Source: Idiomarina sp.
GTDB lineage: Bacteria; Pseudomonadota; Gammaproteobacteria; Enterobacterales; Alteromonadaceae
Direction of reading: 5' to 3'
DNA length: 64,000 bases
Assembly (NCBI GenBank): GCA_020831965.1
Contig: JAFIFP010000009.1
Coordinates: 434,001-498,000 of the forward strand
Positions 1 through 8,987 of the stretch are shown in pieces. How positions within the stretch are numbered: position 1 is the stretch's first letter; each line of letters begins with the position of its first letter. The notes under the pieces were generated by a model. The model was not told where the DNA came from, did no database searches, and worked only from the letters and a program-made list of their open reading frames with translations. Both the position numbers and the translations under genes were made by a program.

Positions 1-240
1 TAATTCAAAAGCGCGATCGGCTTTGCGGCGAAACCACGCTTCGTCAATTTCAGCGGCAACTGAAAACAAGCTCCGTCCGCGCACCTGACTCGCCCGTTGA
101 CCGCTGTGGTTGACCATAAAATCATTCCACAGAGATATATTAAATTGTCTATCCACCACCACAATGCCCACGTCGATCGCGCCAAGAATACTCAGCTTCA
201 TATGCAATTCATTGATGTCGTCGGTATTGAGCGCGCTCAT
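1..240 (-). CDS. PAS-domain signalling protein, N-terminal fragment
   Basis: Reading the minus strand from an ATG at 240 gives an open frame that continues off the left edge, so only about 80 residues are visible. The visible part has a PAS-like pattern (LGAIDVGIVVVDRQFNISLWN, then a conserved basic/aromatic stretch), of the kind that often precedes GGDEF or histidine kinase modules; the output domain is outside the window. Its ATG overlaps the stop of the upstream response-regulator gene (ATGA at 237-240), which argues strongly for translational coupling and a shared signalling pathway. Diguanylate cyclase is the likeliest output but this is inference. Confidence 0.7.
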   Translation of the reverse strand, partial: MSALNTDDINELHMKLSILGAIDVGIVVVDRQFNISLWNDFMVNHSGQRASQVRGRSLFSVAAEIDEAWFRRKADRAFEL

Positions 241-1241
241 ACGTCCTCCAATAAATGGGCAAGCTGTTGCTCAAGGAGCGGAAGTGAGGTTCCAGGGAAG
301 AGTAGGAGTAAATCGAACTCAATGGCGAAACCCTCGAGGCGGTAACCAATTTCGATTGCCAGCACCTGTTCCCAGCGATTATGCGCATTTTCTAGGAGCT
401 GCTTCACCGGCACTTGACGACCTAAAATAACCGGGTGAGCTTGATTGAACCGCACGTGCAGCTGCTCTCCCAGCCCTTGCAAGCACGCACCATTCAGCAG
501 GTTACTTACATCTAAGAGGGCTTCCAGTTCGTAGCGCTCATCCTTCGGATCATTCCCGAGGAGTCGACCCATATCGCGGAAACTCGCATCGTTAAAGATC
601 ACCATGGCCTCGCCGTGAATACCATCACCGGAAAAGCCTTGGGTCACTGCTGACACAGATTTAGCTTGGTCGAGTGCTGACAAGACCATGTGGAGTTCAG
701 ATGCCGCAATTTGATTCACAGTGGGAATAGGAAGCTCAACGAATACATTCAACGCACGAGCCAGCAGTTCGCCTGCGCGCCCCATAGCCACGTTCGCGAC
801 TTCTTGATACATATCACGTTGATTAACTTCGATATCCGTATCGCGGTCGCCACGGGCCTCGCGACTCTCTGACGCGCTGAAGAAACCAAAGTTACTAAGC
901 ACTAAGGTCACTGTATCGGCGTCGGTGGGCTTGCGAATAAAGTCGAGAGCACCCAGCTTTAATACTCGCGCTTTGGCTTCAGGTTGCACGTCACCCGACA
1001 CCACAATAACGAGCGCCTGCAGATCATCGCGCCGAATAGCTTCGAGCGTTTCATAGCCGTCCATGACAGGCATATTAAGATCCAGAAAGGTCAGCGCCCC
1101 CTTGCCGGCGCGAATCAGTTCAAGAGCCTCCTGACCGTGCTCCGCAAAATGCAGCTCGATGTCCCAATCGGCGGGCAGAATACGCGCCAATTGCTTACGA
1201 GCAAGAGACGAATCATCGCAAATCAGCACAGGCAGTGTCAT
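237..1241 (-). CDS. Response regulator with CheC/CheX-like phosphatase domain
   Basis: 334 residues. Residues 1-120 form a CheY-like receiver: acidic pair D9/D10, phosphoacceptor D54 in FLDLNMPVMDG and K104 in FIRKP. Residues about 140-334 resemble the CheC/CheX/FliY phosphatase fold, with two E-x-x-N-type helices (YQEVANVAMGRAGELL near 144 and ELEALLDVSNLLNGACL near 236). In that family these helices dephosphorylate CheY-like receivers, so the protein may hydrolyse its own phosphoryl group or that of a partner. It is translationally coupled to the PAS protein downstream. The role, probably tuning of a c-di-GMP or chemotaxis-like output, is inferred. Confidence 0.85.
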   Translation of the reverse strand: MTLPVLICDDSSLARKQLARILPADWDIELHFAEHGQEALELIRAGKGALTFLDLNMPVMDGYETLEAIRRDDLQALVIVVSGDVQPEAKARVLKLGALDFIRKPTDADTVTLVLSNFGFFSASESREARGDRDTDIEVNQRDMYQEVANVAMGRAGELLARALNVFVELPIPTVNQIAASELHMVLSALDQAKSVSAVTQGFSGDGIHGEAMVIFNDASFRDMGRLLGNDPKDERYELEALLDVSNLLNGACLQGLGEQLHVRFNQAHPVILGRQVPVKQLLENAHNRWEQVLAIEIGYRLEGFAIEFDLLLLFPGTSLPLLEQQLAHLLEDV

Positions 1242-1277
1242 AGCACTCCTAATAAACTTAGGTTCTCGCTCGGTATT

Positions 1278-2111
1278 CTAGATGGCAACCGGCGCTTTAA
1301 TGTGAGGATGAGACTGATAGTTTAGCAGTTCAAAATCATCATAGGTGAACGCGAAAATATCTTTTACTGCTGGATTCAAGCGCATTTGCGGCAATGGATG
1401 AGGCTCGCGACTGAGCTGCAGTTCCGCTTGCTCCATGTGATTGCTGTACAAGTGCGCATCGCCCAAGGTATGCACAAAGTCTCCTGGCTCGAGTCCTGTC
1501 ACCTGAGCCACCATCAGCGTGAGTAGCGCATAACTTGCGATATTAAAGGGCACCCCCAAGAAAATATCGGCGCTACGCTGATAAAGCTGACAAGACAACT
1601 TGCCATCGGCGACATAAAACTGGAACAACGTATGACATGGCGGTAATGCTTGGCGCCCCAACTCAGCATTTTCCTGAGGGGACTTTCCACTTACGGGTAA
1701 TACCGCAGGGTTCCAAGCACTGACGAGGAGTCGGCGTGAATCTGGATTTGTTTTAATCTGCTCAATGACTTCGCTAATTTGATCAATCACTTCCCCAGAC
1801 GGTGCAGCCCAACTGCGCCATTGCGCGCCGTAAACTGGGCCCAAGTCACCCTCTGGCGTTGCCCACTCGTCCCAAATACTCACGCCATTCTCTTTGAGAT
1901 AGGCAATGTTTGTGTCCCCTGCCAAAAACCATAAGAGTTCGTGAATAATAGAGCGCAGGTGGCATTTCTTAGTGGTCACCAAGGGAAAGCCCTCGGCAAG
2001 GTTAAAGCGCATTTGATATCCGAACACACTGCGTGTGCCGGTACCTGTACGATCCGTTTTCACTGTGCCATGCGCTTTCACATGGGCCATTAATTCAAGA
2101 TATTGCTTCAT
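1278..2111 (-). CDS. thyA: Thymidylate synthase
   Basis: 277 residues; methylates dUMP to dTMP with 5,10-methylene-THF in the cytoplasm. The catalytic cysteine is C159 in [20 protein letters not shown], followed by the dUMP-binding [18 protein letters not shown] segment and the C-terminal APVAI. It is 13 residues longer than the E. coli enzyme (264); the extra residues fall at about 139-151 ([13 protein letters not shown]), just before the active-site loop. It lies 12 bp downstream of lgt in the usual gammaproteobacterial lgt-thyA order. No other anomaly is seen. Confidence 0.97.
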   Translation of the reverse strand: MKQYLELMAHVKAHGTVKTDRTGTGTRSVFGYQMRFNLAEGFPLVTTKKCHLRSIIHELLWFLAGDTNIAYLKENGVSIWDEWATPEGDLGPVYGAQWRSWAAPSGEVIDQISEVIEQIKTNPDSRRLLVSAWNPAVLPVSGKSPQENAELGRQALPPCHTLFQFYVADGKLSCQLYQRSADIFLGVPFNIASYALLTLMVAQVTGLEPGDFVHTLGDAHLYSNHMEQAELQLSREPHPLPQMRLNPAVKDIFAFTYDDFELLNYQSHPHIKAPVAI

Positions 2112-2123
2112 TGCTCCATGCCC

Positions 2124-2966
2124 CTACGCTTTCGCTTTTTTCTTTTTCGTTTTGTTTTTTGTTTCGTCTTTAGGTGCCACGTAAAACTTGCCCTGATAGG
2201 CCCACCAAATAATTAGGGCACCAGCAATAATCATTGGCAACGAGAGCCACTGTCCCATGCTAAAGACACCGAGAATACCTAAGTGCGCATCGGGCTCTCT
2301 AAAGTACTCCACGATAAACCGTGCAACGCCATAGCCAAGGAGGAAGAGTCCACCAATCGCTCCCGTTGGTCGCGGCTTACGGCTAAACCACCACAATACC
2401 AAAAACAGCAGTAAACCTTCACCTGCCGCTTGATATAGTTGGGAAGGATGACGTGGCTCCACACCAGCACCATAAAACACCATCCCCCAAGGAACATCCG
2501 TCACTCTGCCCCAGAGTTCGCCATTAATGAAGTTACCAACGCGCCCCGCACCGAGCCCAATCGGTACGAGAGGCGCGACAAAATCGCCTACTTGCCAGAT
2601 GGTACGGCCCGTTTTCTTGGCAAAAATGAAGAGCGCCAGCAAGACACCGAGCAAACCTCCGTGGAACGACATGCCGCCTTGCGTAACGGAAAACAGTATG
2701 AGTGGGTTATCAAGAAATGCAGGAAACTGATAGAACAGAATGTAGCCAATACGCCCACCGAATACGAGTGCTAGGAAGCCCCAAAACAGTAGATCTTGCC
2801 ATGCATCCCGATTCCAATTGGGGTCGCGATCAGCCTGCCGATTCCCCCACCAGTAAGCAAATGCCGCACCGATAAGATACATCAAGCCATACCAACGCAA
2901 ATCGAAAATGCCCACGCTAAAAATAATGGGGTCAAACTGTGGGTGATAAAGCGGTGTTGAACTCAT
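2124..2966 (-). CDS. lgt: Prolipoprotein diacylglyceryl transferase
   Basis: 280 residues; inner-membrane enzyme that transfers diacylglycerol from phosphatidylglycerol to the lipobox cysteine of prolipoproteins, the first step of lipoprotein maturation. About seven hydrophobic segments are visible. The family signature [16 protein letters not shown] contains R142 (equivalent to E. coli R143), and [10 protein letters not shown] contains H102 (equivalent to H103). The tail is very Lys-rich ([14 protein letters not shown]). It lies between the TSUP permease gene and thyA. It would serve the lipoproteins in this window (FlgO-like pair, RND adaptor). Confidence 0.97.
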   Translation of the reverse strand: MSSTPLYHPQFDPIIFSVGIFDLRWYGLMYLIGAAFAYWWGNRQADRDPNWNRDAWQDLLFWGFLALVFGGRIGYILFYQFPAFLDNPLILFSVTQGGMSFHGGLLGVLLALFIFAKKTGRTIWQVGDFVAPLVPIGLGAGRVGNFINGELWGRVTDVPWGMVFYGAGVEPRHPSQLYQAAGEGLLLFLVLWWFSRKPRPTGAIGGLFLLGYGVARFIVEYFREPDAHLGILGVFSMGQWLSLPMIIAGALIIWWAYQGKFYVAPKDETKNKTKKKKAKA

Positions 2967-2969
2967 GAA

Positions 2970-3764
2970 TTACCCTGAAATTAATAAATGGATGGAAACA
3001 ACCACCAAAAACACGGCGAAGCCCCGCTGTAAATAACGCACCGGCACGCGGTTTGCGATCAATGCCCCGACCGGCGCAAAAAGTACAGAAGTCACCACAA
3101 TGGCCAGCCACGCTGGGACATAAATAAAGCCAATCAAACCAAAAAACGCGACATCGTGTGCTGCGGCTCCGAGGCTGGCGTACAGCACTGTGCTTAAGCT
3201 TGCCAAGATAACGCTGCACACTGCGGCAACAGCAACCGCGCGATTCATCAACACTTGATAGTAGTTAAGCAAAGGGACGATAAGTGCGCCCCCGCCAATT
3301 CCCACCAAAGCCGAAATAGTGCCGATCACGCCACCGAATATTCTGATTTTCCAACGCTTAATTGCGCTTTCACGATTGCGTGGCTGGCGTTTGCGAATCA
3401 TGCGATAAGCCAGCAGTAAAAGCATGACCGCAAATACACGCTGCAATATTTCAGGCGGTAAACGCGTGCCCAAATAAGCACCCAACACTCCACCTACGAT
3501 CAACATGGGCGTGATCAACTTGACCCATCGCCACTCAATCGCGCCGTGTCGATGATGCGCATAAGCGCTCGACAAGGTCGTTACCGCAATAGTCGCTAAG
3601 CTGGTTCCAATCGCAGTCGGCACGACAATTTCAGGCGGCAAACCCATCACTGGCAACAGGTAAATCAGCAATGGTACAACCAAAATCCCACCGCCAATGC
3701 CGAGCATGCCGGACAACAGCCCAGCAAATACGCCTGCCACCACGCACAACAAAAATGCCGTCAT
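2970..3764 (-). CDS. TSUP (TauE/SafE, DUF81) family permease
   Basis: 264 residues with about eight hydrophobic helices and the duplicated glycine-rich hairpin motif of the family: GMLGIGGGILVVPLLIYLLP near residue 20 and ALVGIGGGALIVPLLNYY near residue 158. Members export or import small organic or sulfur-containing anions such as sulfite, sulfoacetate or taurine; the substrate cannot be told from sequence. It is separated by 5 bp from ptsP and 3 bp from lgt, so it belongs to the rppH-ptsP-lgt-thyA operon, where a TSUP gene is often inserted in gammaproteobacteria. Confidence 0.9.
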   Translation of the reverse strand: MTAFLLCVVAGVFAGLLSGMLGIGGGILVVPLLIYLLPVMGLPPEIVVPTAIGTSLATIAVTTLSSAYAHHRHGAIEWRWVKLITPMLIVGGVLGAYLGTRLPPEILQRVFAVMLLLLAYRMIRKRQPRNRESAIKRWKIRIFGGVIGTISALVGIGGGALIVPLLNYYQVLMNRAVAVAAVCSVILASLSTVLYASLGAAAHDVAFFGLIGFIYVPAWLAIVVTSVLFAPVGALIANRVPVRYLQRGFAVFLVVVSIHLLISG

Positions 3765-3769
3765 GTAAT

Positions 3770-6040
3770 CTACTTACCTGCCCGAACGAAACCACCTAAG
3801 CCTAAACTTTCCAATTTCATATTTACGACCCGCCGGACTTGATCCGGATGGCGCGCATTGAGCGCCTGACTGAGCAGAACCTGCAACATCGGCGCCTCTA
3901 CATTACGAACGATCCAACGAATTTTATCCAAATTGTGGCCACCCATACTCAGGGTGCGATACCCCATGGCAAGTAATAGCAATGCGCCACCGGGGTCTCC
4001 GGCAAGCTCACCACAAACACTGACCGGTTTTCCTAGCGCCTGACACTCTTCGATAATGCCTTTCAACGCCATCAATAGCGCTGGGTGATAGACCTCATAC
4101 AAACTCGCGACGCGCGCATTGTTACGATCAACGGCGAGCAAATACTGCGTCAAATCATTGGTTCCAACGGAAAAGAAGTCGACCCGTCGCGCCACCGCTT
4201 CGAGCTGATAGAGAATCGCCGGAACTTCAATCATGACACCTAACTGCGGGCGTTTCATATCGAGCCCCGGGTGTTTCTGCACCAGTTCATTGCGCACTTC
4301 GAAATAAGCCTGATTAATTAAGCGTGCAGACTCATCGATTTCATCCACCGAAGTGATCATGGGAAGCAAAATCTTCAGCGTATCGTGACCGACATTTGCC
4401 CGCAGCATCGCCCGTACTTGCACCAGAAAGATCTCTGGATGGTCGAGCGTCATCCGAATACCGCGCCAGCCCAAGAAAGGATTGTCTTCTTGAATCGGAA
4501 AGTAAGGTAAGGGTTTATCTCCGCCCACATCAAGCGTGCGCATGACCACTGGAGCACCCGCATAACTGTCGAGTACCTGGCGATAAAGCTGGAACTGCTC
4601 TTCTTCCGTCGGAAAACGATCGCGCATCATAAACGGAATCTCAGTGCGATACAGGCCAATGCCGTTGTGCTGACCTCGCGTCTCCCCATGCTCCACATTC
4701 AAGCCCGCATTAATTTGTAGCTCAACTTGAATTCCATCCTTGGTTTCTGCGGGAAGATCGCGATGTTGGCGAACAATGTCCGCCAATTCCTGTTCTTCCA
4801 ACAATAACGCTTCATATTCATGCAAGACTTGCGCAGGCGGGTTAACGAACACGTCGCCGCTGTAGCCGTCCACCACCAAAAATTGATCTTCAAGGTAGTT
4901 TAGCGGCACATCTTGAATACCGAATACCGCAGGAATTCCCATACTCCGCGCCATAATGGCCGCATGGGAGTTTGCCGAACCTTTCAGAGAGATAATGCCT
5001 TGGAGTTTGTCTCGAGGGATTGCAGCGAGCATACTCGCCGTCACTTCTTCAGCCACGAGAATACATTCTTCCGGAACTTCTAATTCGATTTTACGATGAT
5101 CTTGCAAGTGAGACAGTACTCGCTGTCCAAGATCACGCACATCGACGGCACGCTCTCGCAAGTAAGAGTCTTCAATTTCTTCAAACTGTGCCACAAAGCC
5201 TTCAACCACGACTTTTACCGCAGTTTGCGCCATCCAGCCTTCCTGAATTTTCGCTTCGACTGAATTTCCAAGGCTAGTCGCGTCTAGCATCCCTTGATAG
5301 ACATCAAAAATTGCGAGTGTGTCTTCGGCCACATGCTCTGCTACTTGGGCTGCCAAGGCTTTCAGCTCTTGGCGAGTTTCTATGACTGCCTTGCGAAACT
5401 TATGAATTTCACGCCAAGGATGTTCAGTTCGCCTTGGAACCACAGCACTGAGTCGCGCCGCAGGCTTGCCGATAAACGCGTGGCCGATGGCAACACCTGG
5501 AGCACCCGGTACCGCGGTGAGATTCCGCAACCAAGGCGAATGATGGCCCGCAACGAGGCCTTTCGCTTCAGCATGCGCAATGACGGCCGCAAGCTGGGCC
5601 GCCAAGGTTACAACAAAGGATTCTTCTTCACCTGAAAAAGCGCGGGCACTGCGTTGTTGCACTGCCAACACACCCAACACCTGACGTTGATGAATAATTG
5701 GTGCTACCAGCATGGCCCGGAAGGACTCTTCCTGAACGGCCTCAACCAGCTTGAAATTGGGATGTTTGGTGGCGTCGGCAACATTGAGGGGCTCCTCACG
5801 CTGCGCCGCCAAACTAATTAAGCCTTCGCCAAACGCCAGGGTGATGCGCTCGCCATCAGGCACATGCAAACCGTCGCTCGCCATCAGCACGAACTCTTTC
5901 GCATCGTGATCGGCGAGATAAACTGAGCACACTTCGCTGCCTAGCGCTTCTTTGACACGGGTCACCATGAGCTTGAGTGCGACCTCAAACTCGGGTGCCT
6001 GATTCACCGCTTCGACAATTCGCTGGAGCGTGCTTAACAT
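3770..6040 (-). CDS. ptsP: PTS-Ntr phosphoenolpyruvate-protein phosphotransferase (EI-Ntr)
   Basis: 756 residues. Domain order: N-terminal GAF domain (about 1-165), EI N-terminal HPr-binding region, swivelling phosphohistidine domain with H359 in KGSANSHAAIMARSMGIPAVFG, and the C-terminal PEP-binding TIM barrel (RTEIPFMMRDRFPTEEEQ, then SVGTNDLTQYLLAVDRNN and GELAGDPGGALLLLAMGYR). It passes phosphate from PEP to NPr and then EIIA-Ntr in the nitrogen PTS, a regulatory chain sensing glutamine/2-oxoglutarate through the GAF domain in E. coli. NPr and EIIA-Ntr genes are not in this window. It lies 5 bp from rppH, the conserved rppH-ptsP pairing. Confidence 0.97.
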   Translation of the reverse strand: MLSTLQRIVEAVNQAPEFEVALKLMVTRVKEALGSEVCSVYLADHDAKEFVLMASDGLHVPDGERITLAFGEGLISLAAQREEPLNVADATKHPNFKLVEAVQEESFRAMLVAPIIHQRQVLGVLAVQQRSARAFSGEEESFVVTLAAQLAAVIAHAEAKGLVAGHHSPWLRNLTAVPGAPGVAIGHAFIGKPAARLSAVVPRRTEHPWREIHKFRKAVIETRQELKALAAQVAEHVAEDTLAIFDVYQGMLDATSLGNSVEAKIQEGWMAQTAVKVVVEGFVAQFEEIEDSYLRERAVDVRDLGQRVLSHLQDHRKIELEVPEECILVAEEVTASMLAAIPRDKLQGIISLKGSANSHAAIMARSMGIPAVFGIQDVPLNYLEDQFLVVDGYSGDVFVNPPAQVLHEYEALLLEEQELADIVRQHRDLPAETKDGIQVELQINAGLNVEHGETRGQHNGIGLYRTEIPFMMRDRFPTEEEQFQLYRQVLDSYAGAPVVMRTLDVGGDKPLPYFPIQEDNPFLGWRGIRMTLDHPEIFLVQVRAMLRANVGHDTLKILLPMITSVDEIDESARLINQAYFEVRNELVQKHPGLDMKRPQLGVMIEVPAILYQLEAVARRVDFFSVGTNDLTQYLLAVDRNNARVASLYEVYHPALLMALKGIIEECQALGKPVSVCGELAGDPGGALLLLAMGYRTLSMGGHNLDKIRWIVRNVEAPMLQVLLSQALNARHPDQVRRVVNMKLESLGLGGFVRAGK

Positions 6041-6045
6041 GGTCG

Positions 6046-6555
6046 TTAGCGCCTACGTTTACGTTTGTTCCGTTTATGCCGGAACGGCATCGCCACGGGA
6101 GCGAACTCTTTCATGACTCGGCGGTACACGTCGCGTTTGAACGCAACAACCTGCCGGACTGGGTACCAATAACTAACCCAGCGCCAACCGTCGAACTCTG
6201 GGTGGCCGGATTGCAACACGTCAACTTCTGACTCTGGACAGGTTAACTTCAGCAGAAACCATTTTTGTTTCTGCCCGATGCACAGAGGCTTTTGGCCCTT
6301 GCGCACCATGCGTTTTGGCAAACGATAACGAAACCAGTTGCGACTGGTATAAATCAGCTCAACTTGCTCGGGCCGCAGCCCCACTTCCTCGAACAGCTCA
6401 CGATACATTGCCTGTTCGGGCGTCTCGCCCTCATCAATTCCACCTTGAGGAAATTGCCAACTCTGCTGCCCAAATCTGCGGGCCCAGAACACCTGACCAT
6501 GCTCGTTGCAAATCACTATGCCGACATTTGACCGATATCCTTCGGCATCTATCAC
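6046..6555 (-). CDS. rppH: RNA 5'-pyrophosphohydrolase
   Basis: 169 residues. It removes pyrophosphate from 5'-triphosphorylated mRNA and so triggers RNase E decay. The Nudix box is [22 protein letters not shown] (about residues 38-59), and the N-terminus [17 protein letters not shown] matches the RppH family. The start is GTG at 6555 with a GAGG ribosome-binding site about 8 bp upstream; GTG is preferred because the residues immediately after it align with the usual start. The C-terminus is strongly basic ([12 protein letters not shown]). It is the first gene of the rppH-ptsP-TSUP-lgt-thyA operon and is divergent from mutH. Confidence 0.96.
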   Translation of the reverse strand: MIDAEGYRSNVGIVICNEHGQVFWARRFGQQSWQFPQGGIDEGETPEQAMYRELFEEVGLRPEQVELIYTSRNWFRYRLPKRMVRKGQKPLCIGQKQKWFLLKLTCPESEVDVLQSGHPEFDGWRWVSYWYPVRQVVAFKRDVYRRVMKEFAPVAMPFRHKRNKRKRRR

Positions 6556-6659
6556 GCGAGCATCCTCACTAAATTTCTTCTATGCTTTGATTCTTCCACA
6601 AAGGCGGCCTATGGGCAAACGAAGTTAGTTACTTGAATGACAAATCGGAGGTCGCTACC

Positions 6660-6695
6660 ATGGCGAGTCAAGCATCGCAGCGAACCCAACCATGA
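6660..6695 (+). CDS. Candidate mutH leader ORF (11 residues)
   Basis: An ATG at 6660 is preceded by a consensus ribosome-binding site, GGAGG at 6647-6651, with 8 bp spacing. The ORF encodes [11 protein letters not shown] and its TGA (6693-6695) overlaps the mutH ATG at 6692 as ATGA. The mutH start itself has no good Shine-Dalgarno sequence. What is seen is the site layout; translational coupling of mutH to this short ORF is inference. The alternative is that the GGAGG is fortuitous and mutH has a weak start. Confidence 0.45.
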   Translation: MASQASQRTQP

Positions 6696-7408
6696 GCTTT
6701 TTCGAACAGTATCCCGTGCCAGCCAAATCACAGCCTGAAAGCGAGCAGGAACTGATGCGTCGCGCTCATGCGCTAGCCGGTTTCACGCTGGGTCAACTCG
6801 CTGGATTTGCCGGTTGGCAGGCGCCGAAAAACTTGCGTAAAGCCAAGGGGTGGGCCGGTCAACTTATCGAGTATTACTTGGGCGCTAGTGCGGGCTCGAA
6901 GCAAGAACAAGACTTCGCGCATTTAGGGATTGAACTCAAAACGATTCCACTCAACGAACACGGCCAACCTGCAGAAACAACTTATGTTTGTATTGCACCC
7001 TTAACTCAACTCAATGGCGTCACCTGGGAACAGAGTAATGTTCGCAATAAGCTGCAGCGAGTACTCTGGATTCCAGTCGATGGCCGCAGAGAAATTGCGC
7101 CAGCCGAGCGTACCGTAGGGCATCCCGTGCTATGGTCGCCTAATCAAGTGGAAGACCGTCTTTTGCGCGCTGATTGGGAAGAGCTCACGGAAATGATCAT
7201 TTTGGGTGCAGTCGACCAAATCACGGCACGCCACGGCGTCGCCATGCAGCTTCGACCAAAAGCCGCGAATAGCCATGCCCTCACGAACGCAATTGGCCCT
7301 GAGGGTGAACTGATCCAAACGCTACCGAGAGGCTATTATTTAAAGAAAGAGTTTACTCACGCAGTGTTACAGCGCGCTTTGGAGGATCCTAATGCGTTCA
7401 ACCGATGA
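6692..7408 (+). CDS. mutH: DNA mismatch repair endonuclease MutH
   Basis: 238 residues. It nicks the unmethylated strand at hemimethylated GATC sites after activation by MutS/MutL. The catalytic D-x6-E-x-K is present as D74, E81 and K83 ([18 protein letters not shown]), matching E. coli D70/E77/K79. MutH is restricted to Dam-methylating gammaproteobacteria, so the host should use Dam-directed repair. It is divergent from rppH, a conserved arrangement. Its start overlaps the stop of a short leader ORF, and its 3' end overlaps the next small gene by 17 bp. Confidence 0.96.
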   Translation: MSFFEQYPVPAKSQPESEQELMRRAHALAGFTLGQLAGFAGWQAPKNLRKAKGWAGQLIEYYLGASAGSKQEQDFAHLGIELKTIPLNEHGQPAETTYVCIAPLTQLNGVTWEQSNVRNKLQRVLWIPVDGRREIAPAERTVGHPVLWSPNQVEDRLLRADWEELTEMIILGAVDQITARHGVAMQLRPKAANSHALTNAIGPEGELIQTLPRGYYLKKEFTHAVLQRALEDPNAFNR

Positions 7409-7490
7409 CTGCCCGTTCTGTCGCCGCATGCGTCGTATCGTTATATGGGCACTCATTATGCTAGTGTTTTATCTTTGGTATACCGCGTGA
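7392..7490 (+). CDS. Small one-TM protein with CPxC motif (32 residues)
   Basis: An ATG at 7392 sits 6 bp after a consensus GGAGG (7381-7385) inside the mutH 3' end. The 32-residue product begins with a short polar segment containing [11 protein letters not shown] (C7 and C10), followed by one hydrophobic helix rich in I, L, W and Y to the end. The +charge before the helix suggests N-in topology with the CPFC pair in the cytoplasm. Its TGA overlaps a GTG start of the DUF2982-like gene (GTGA, 7487-7490), giving a mutH-small protein-DUF2982 coupled array. No family is recognised; C-x-x-C could bind metal or form a disulfide. Confidence 0.6.
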   Translation: MRSTDDCPFCRRMRRIVIWALIMLVFYLWYTA

Positions 7491-8167
7491 GTAGACCTGA
7501 GCTCGCTATTCGCCCCAGTGCGAAGCGAAATGGTCTCGCACTGACGGCTATCGGAGCAACGCTTCTTCTTTTTTGTCTATTCCTAAATGCCACCGATGCC
7601 CCCATACCTGGCCCAGTGCTGCTGCTCTTGTCGGTGATTGCACTCGTTATCTTGGCACTGGGAATTGCCAAGCTGTTAGAGCCTGAGTCTTCCTTCAGTA
7701 TCACACCTGAGCATATTTGCTTCCGTCACCGCAAAGGTACTTGGGTACTGCCATGGGAGACTATTCAACGATTTGATGTGCCGCGGGTGCAACGCGGATT
7801 ACACCTCCAAGACATGCCCTTTCTGGGAATCCGATTACGCGAGTATGATACCTTTCTCGAGCATTTGTCGCCTCGCTTAGCGGTGTATTTAATGATGGAG
7901 CAACGCCAAATTTTGCTCACTGCCCTGCGCTCGGAAAAACCCGAGCACCGCGATTATCAGGAGTATTTTGACGTGCCCTTCCGTTGGAAGAGTGAGACTG
8001 GTGTCGTCTATGAAGGCGTACTCGCCTCCTTCGCGCTGCGCATGACACATTTGAGAGAATTGCTGGGTTACGACTTATTTATCTCAGAGAATGCACTTGA
8101 CCGACCGGCGCATGAGTTTCGCGCTTTTCTCCAAGAGCTAGAATCCACGCGAAGTCAGCATCAATAA
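7487..8167 (+). CDS. DUF2982-like membrane protein
   Basis: About 226 residues from the GTG at 7487 ([16 protein letters not shown]); an upstream in-frame start at 7445 is less likely because the GTG overlaps the preceding small gene as GTGA. Two hydrophobic helices lie near the N-terminus (TAIGATLLLFCLFLNA and GPVLLLLSVIALVILALGIAKLL), followed by a soluble domain of about 160 residues that starts with a PH-like SFSITPEHICFRHRKGTWVLPWETIQRFDVP stretch. I recall it as DUF2982, an uncharacterised Alteromonadales family; that label is from memory. Function unknown. It ends 8 bp from the convergent EAL gene. Confidence 0.75.
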   Translation: MSRPELAIRPSAKRNGLALTAIGATLLLFCLFLNATDAPIPGPVLLLLSVIALVILALGIAKLLEPESSFSITPEHICFRHRKGTWVLPWETIQRFDVPRVQRGLHLQDMPFLGIRLREYDTFLEHLSPRLAVYLMMEQRQILLTALRSEKPEHRDYQEYFDVPFRWKSETGVVYEGVLASFALRMTHLRELLGYDLFISENALDRPAHEFRAFLQELESTRSQHQ

Positions 8168-8175
8168 TCCGTGTC

Positions 8176-8913
8176 CTAGTCGAGGTGACGAGCCACCGGT
8201 ACTTTCTCTATTTCCGGTTTTGCAAAGTAGTAACCTTGCATGAGCGTCACGCCCATATCACGCAGCACTTTATATTCTTCCTCGGTTTCAATCCCTTCGG
8301 CAATTGGAATGATATCGAGTTCTCGGGATACGGTAAGTACGCCACGTACAATGGCTTGTTTCACACGATCCGTATGGATATTGCGAATCAAGTTCATATC
8401 GATTTTAAGCAGATCCGGCTGAAAGTCTGACAATAAGTTTAAGCCAGCGTAGCCCTCACCAAAGTCATCAATAGCCGTCAGGAAACCGTTCTTTTTGTAC
8501 GTTGCGAACACGTCTTTCAACAATGCATGATTCTCAATCTTTTCGTGTTCAGTCACTTCGAAAATAATGTTTTCCCGCGGAAAACCGACCCGTTGCGCTG
8601 TATCGAGTGCACGAGCAAGACAAGTTTCCGGCTCGTAGATCGCATTCGGTAGGAAGTTAATACTTACTTTGCCGGGTAGACCTATTTTGGCGGCAGTTTC
8701 AATAGCCGTCATGCGGCAACACTGATCAAAAGAATAGATGTTTTCGTCCGTAACCCAAGAGAGCACTTCACCGGCTCCCTGTCCTTGCTCGCCTCGGACC
8801 AATGCTTCATACGCAAAGATATTTTTGTTCTCAATATCAACGATCGGTTGATAAGCCATTCGAATACCGAAATCCAGTTTCCGATAGCAACCGCATTGAC
8901 CGCATGCTGACAT
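8176..8913 (-). CDS. EAL-domain cyclic-di-GMP phosphodiesterase
   Basis: 245 residues, essentially a single EAL domain. Catalytic and metal residues are present: E36 of EALVRG, N86 (SINFLPN), E119/E122 (FEVTEHE), D149/D150 (AIDDFGEG), K170 (KIDMNL) and E206 (AEGIET), so it is predicted to hydrolyse c-di-GMP to pGpG. The N-terminus has an unusual cysteine cluster, C4-x-x-C7-x-C9 (MSACGQCGCYRK), before the first strand, which could bind metal or respond to redox. No signal peptide or TM. A strong AAAGGAGAAC site precedes the ATG. The gene stands alone, convergent with the DUF2982-like gene. Confidence 0.93.
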   Translation of the reverse strand: MSACGQCGCYRKLDFGIRMAYQPIVDIENKNIFAYEALVRGEQGQGAGEVLSWVTDENIYSFDQCCRMTAIETAAKIGLPGKVSINFLPNAIYEPETCLARALDTAQRVGFPRENIIFEVTEHEKIENHALLKDVFATYKKNGFLTAIDDFGEGYAGLNLLSDFQPDLLKIDMNLIRNIHTDRVKQAIVRGVLTVSRELDIIPIAEGIETEEEYKVLRDMGVTLMQGYYFAKPEIEKVPVARHLD

Positions 8914-8987
8914 CTTGTTCTCCTTTTAGTGATTTTGCGCTAAGGTTAGCAACGTCTCACTTGTTAACCCCAGTTTCAGGCTCACGC

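Noticed and set aside
8802-8987. 62-residue upstream extension of the DUF432-like frame
   Set aside because: Covers the 5' end of the EAL gene and its ribosome-binding site; ATG 8988 is a better start.
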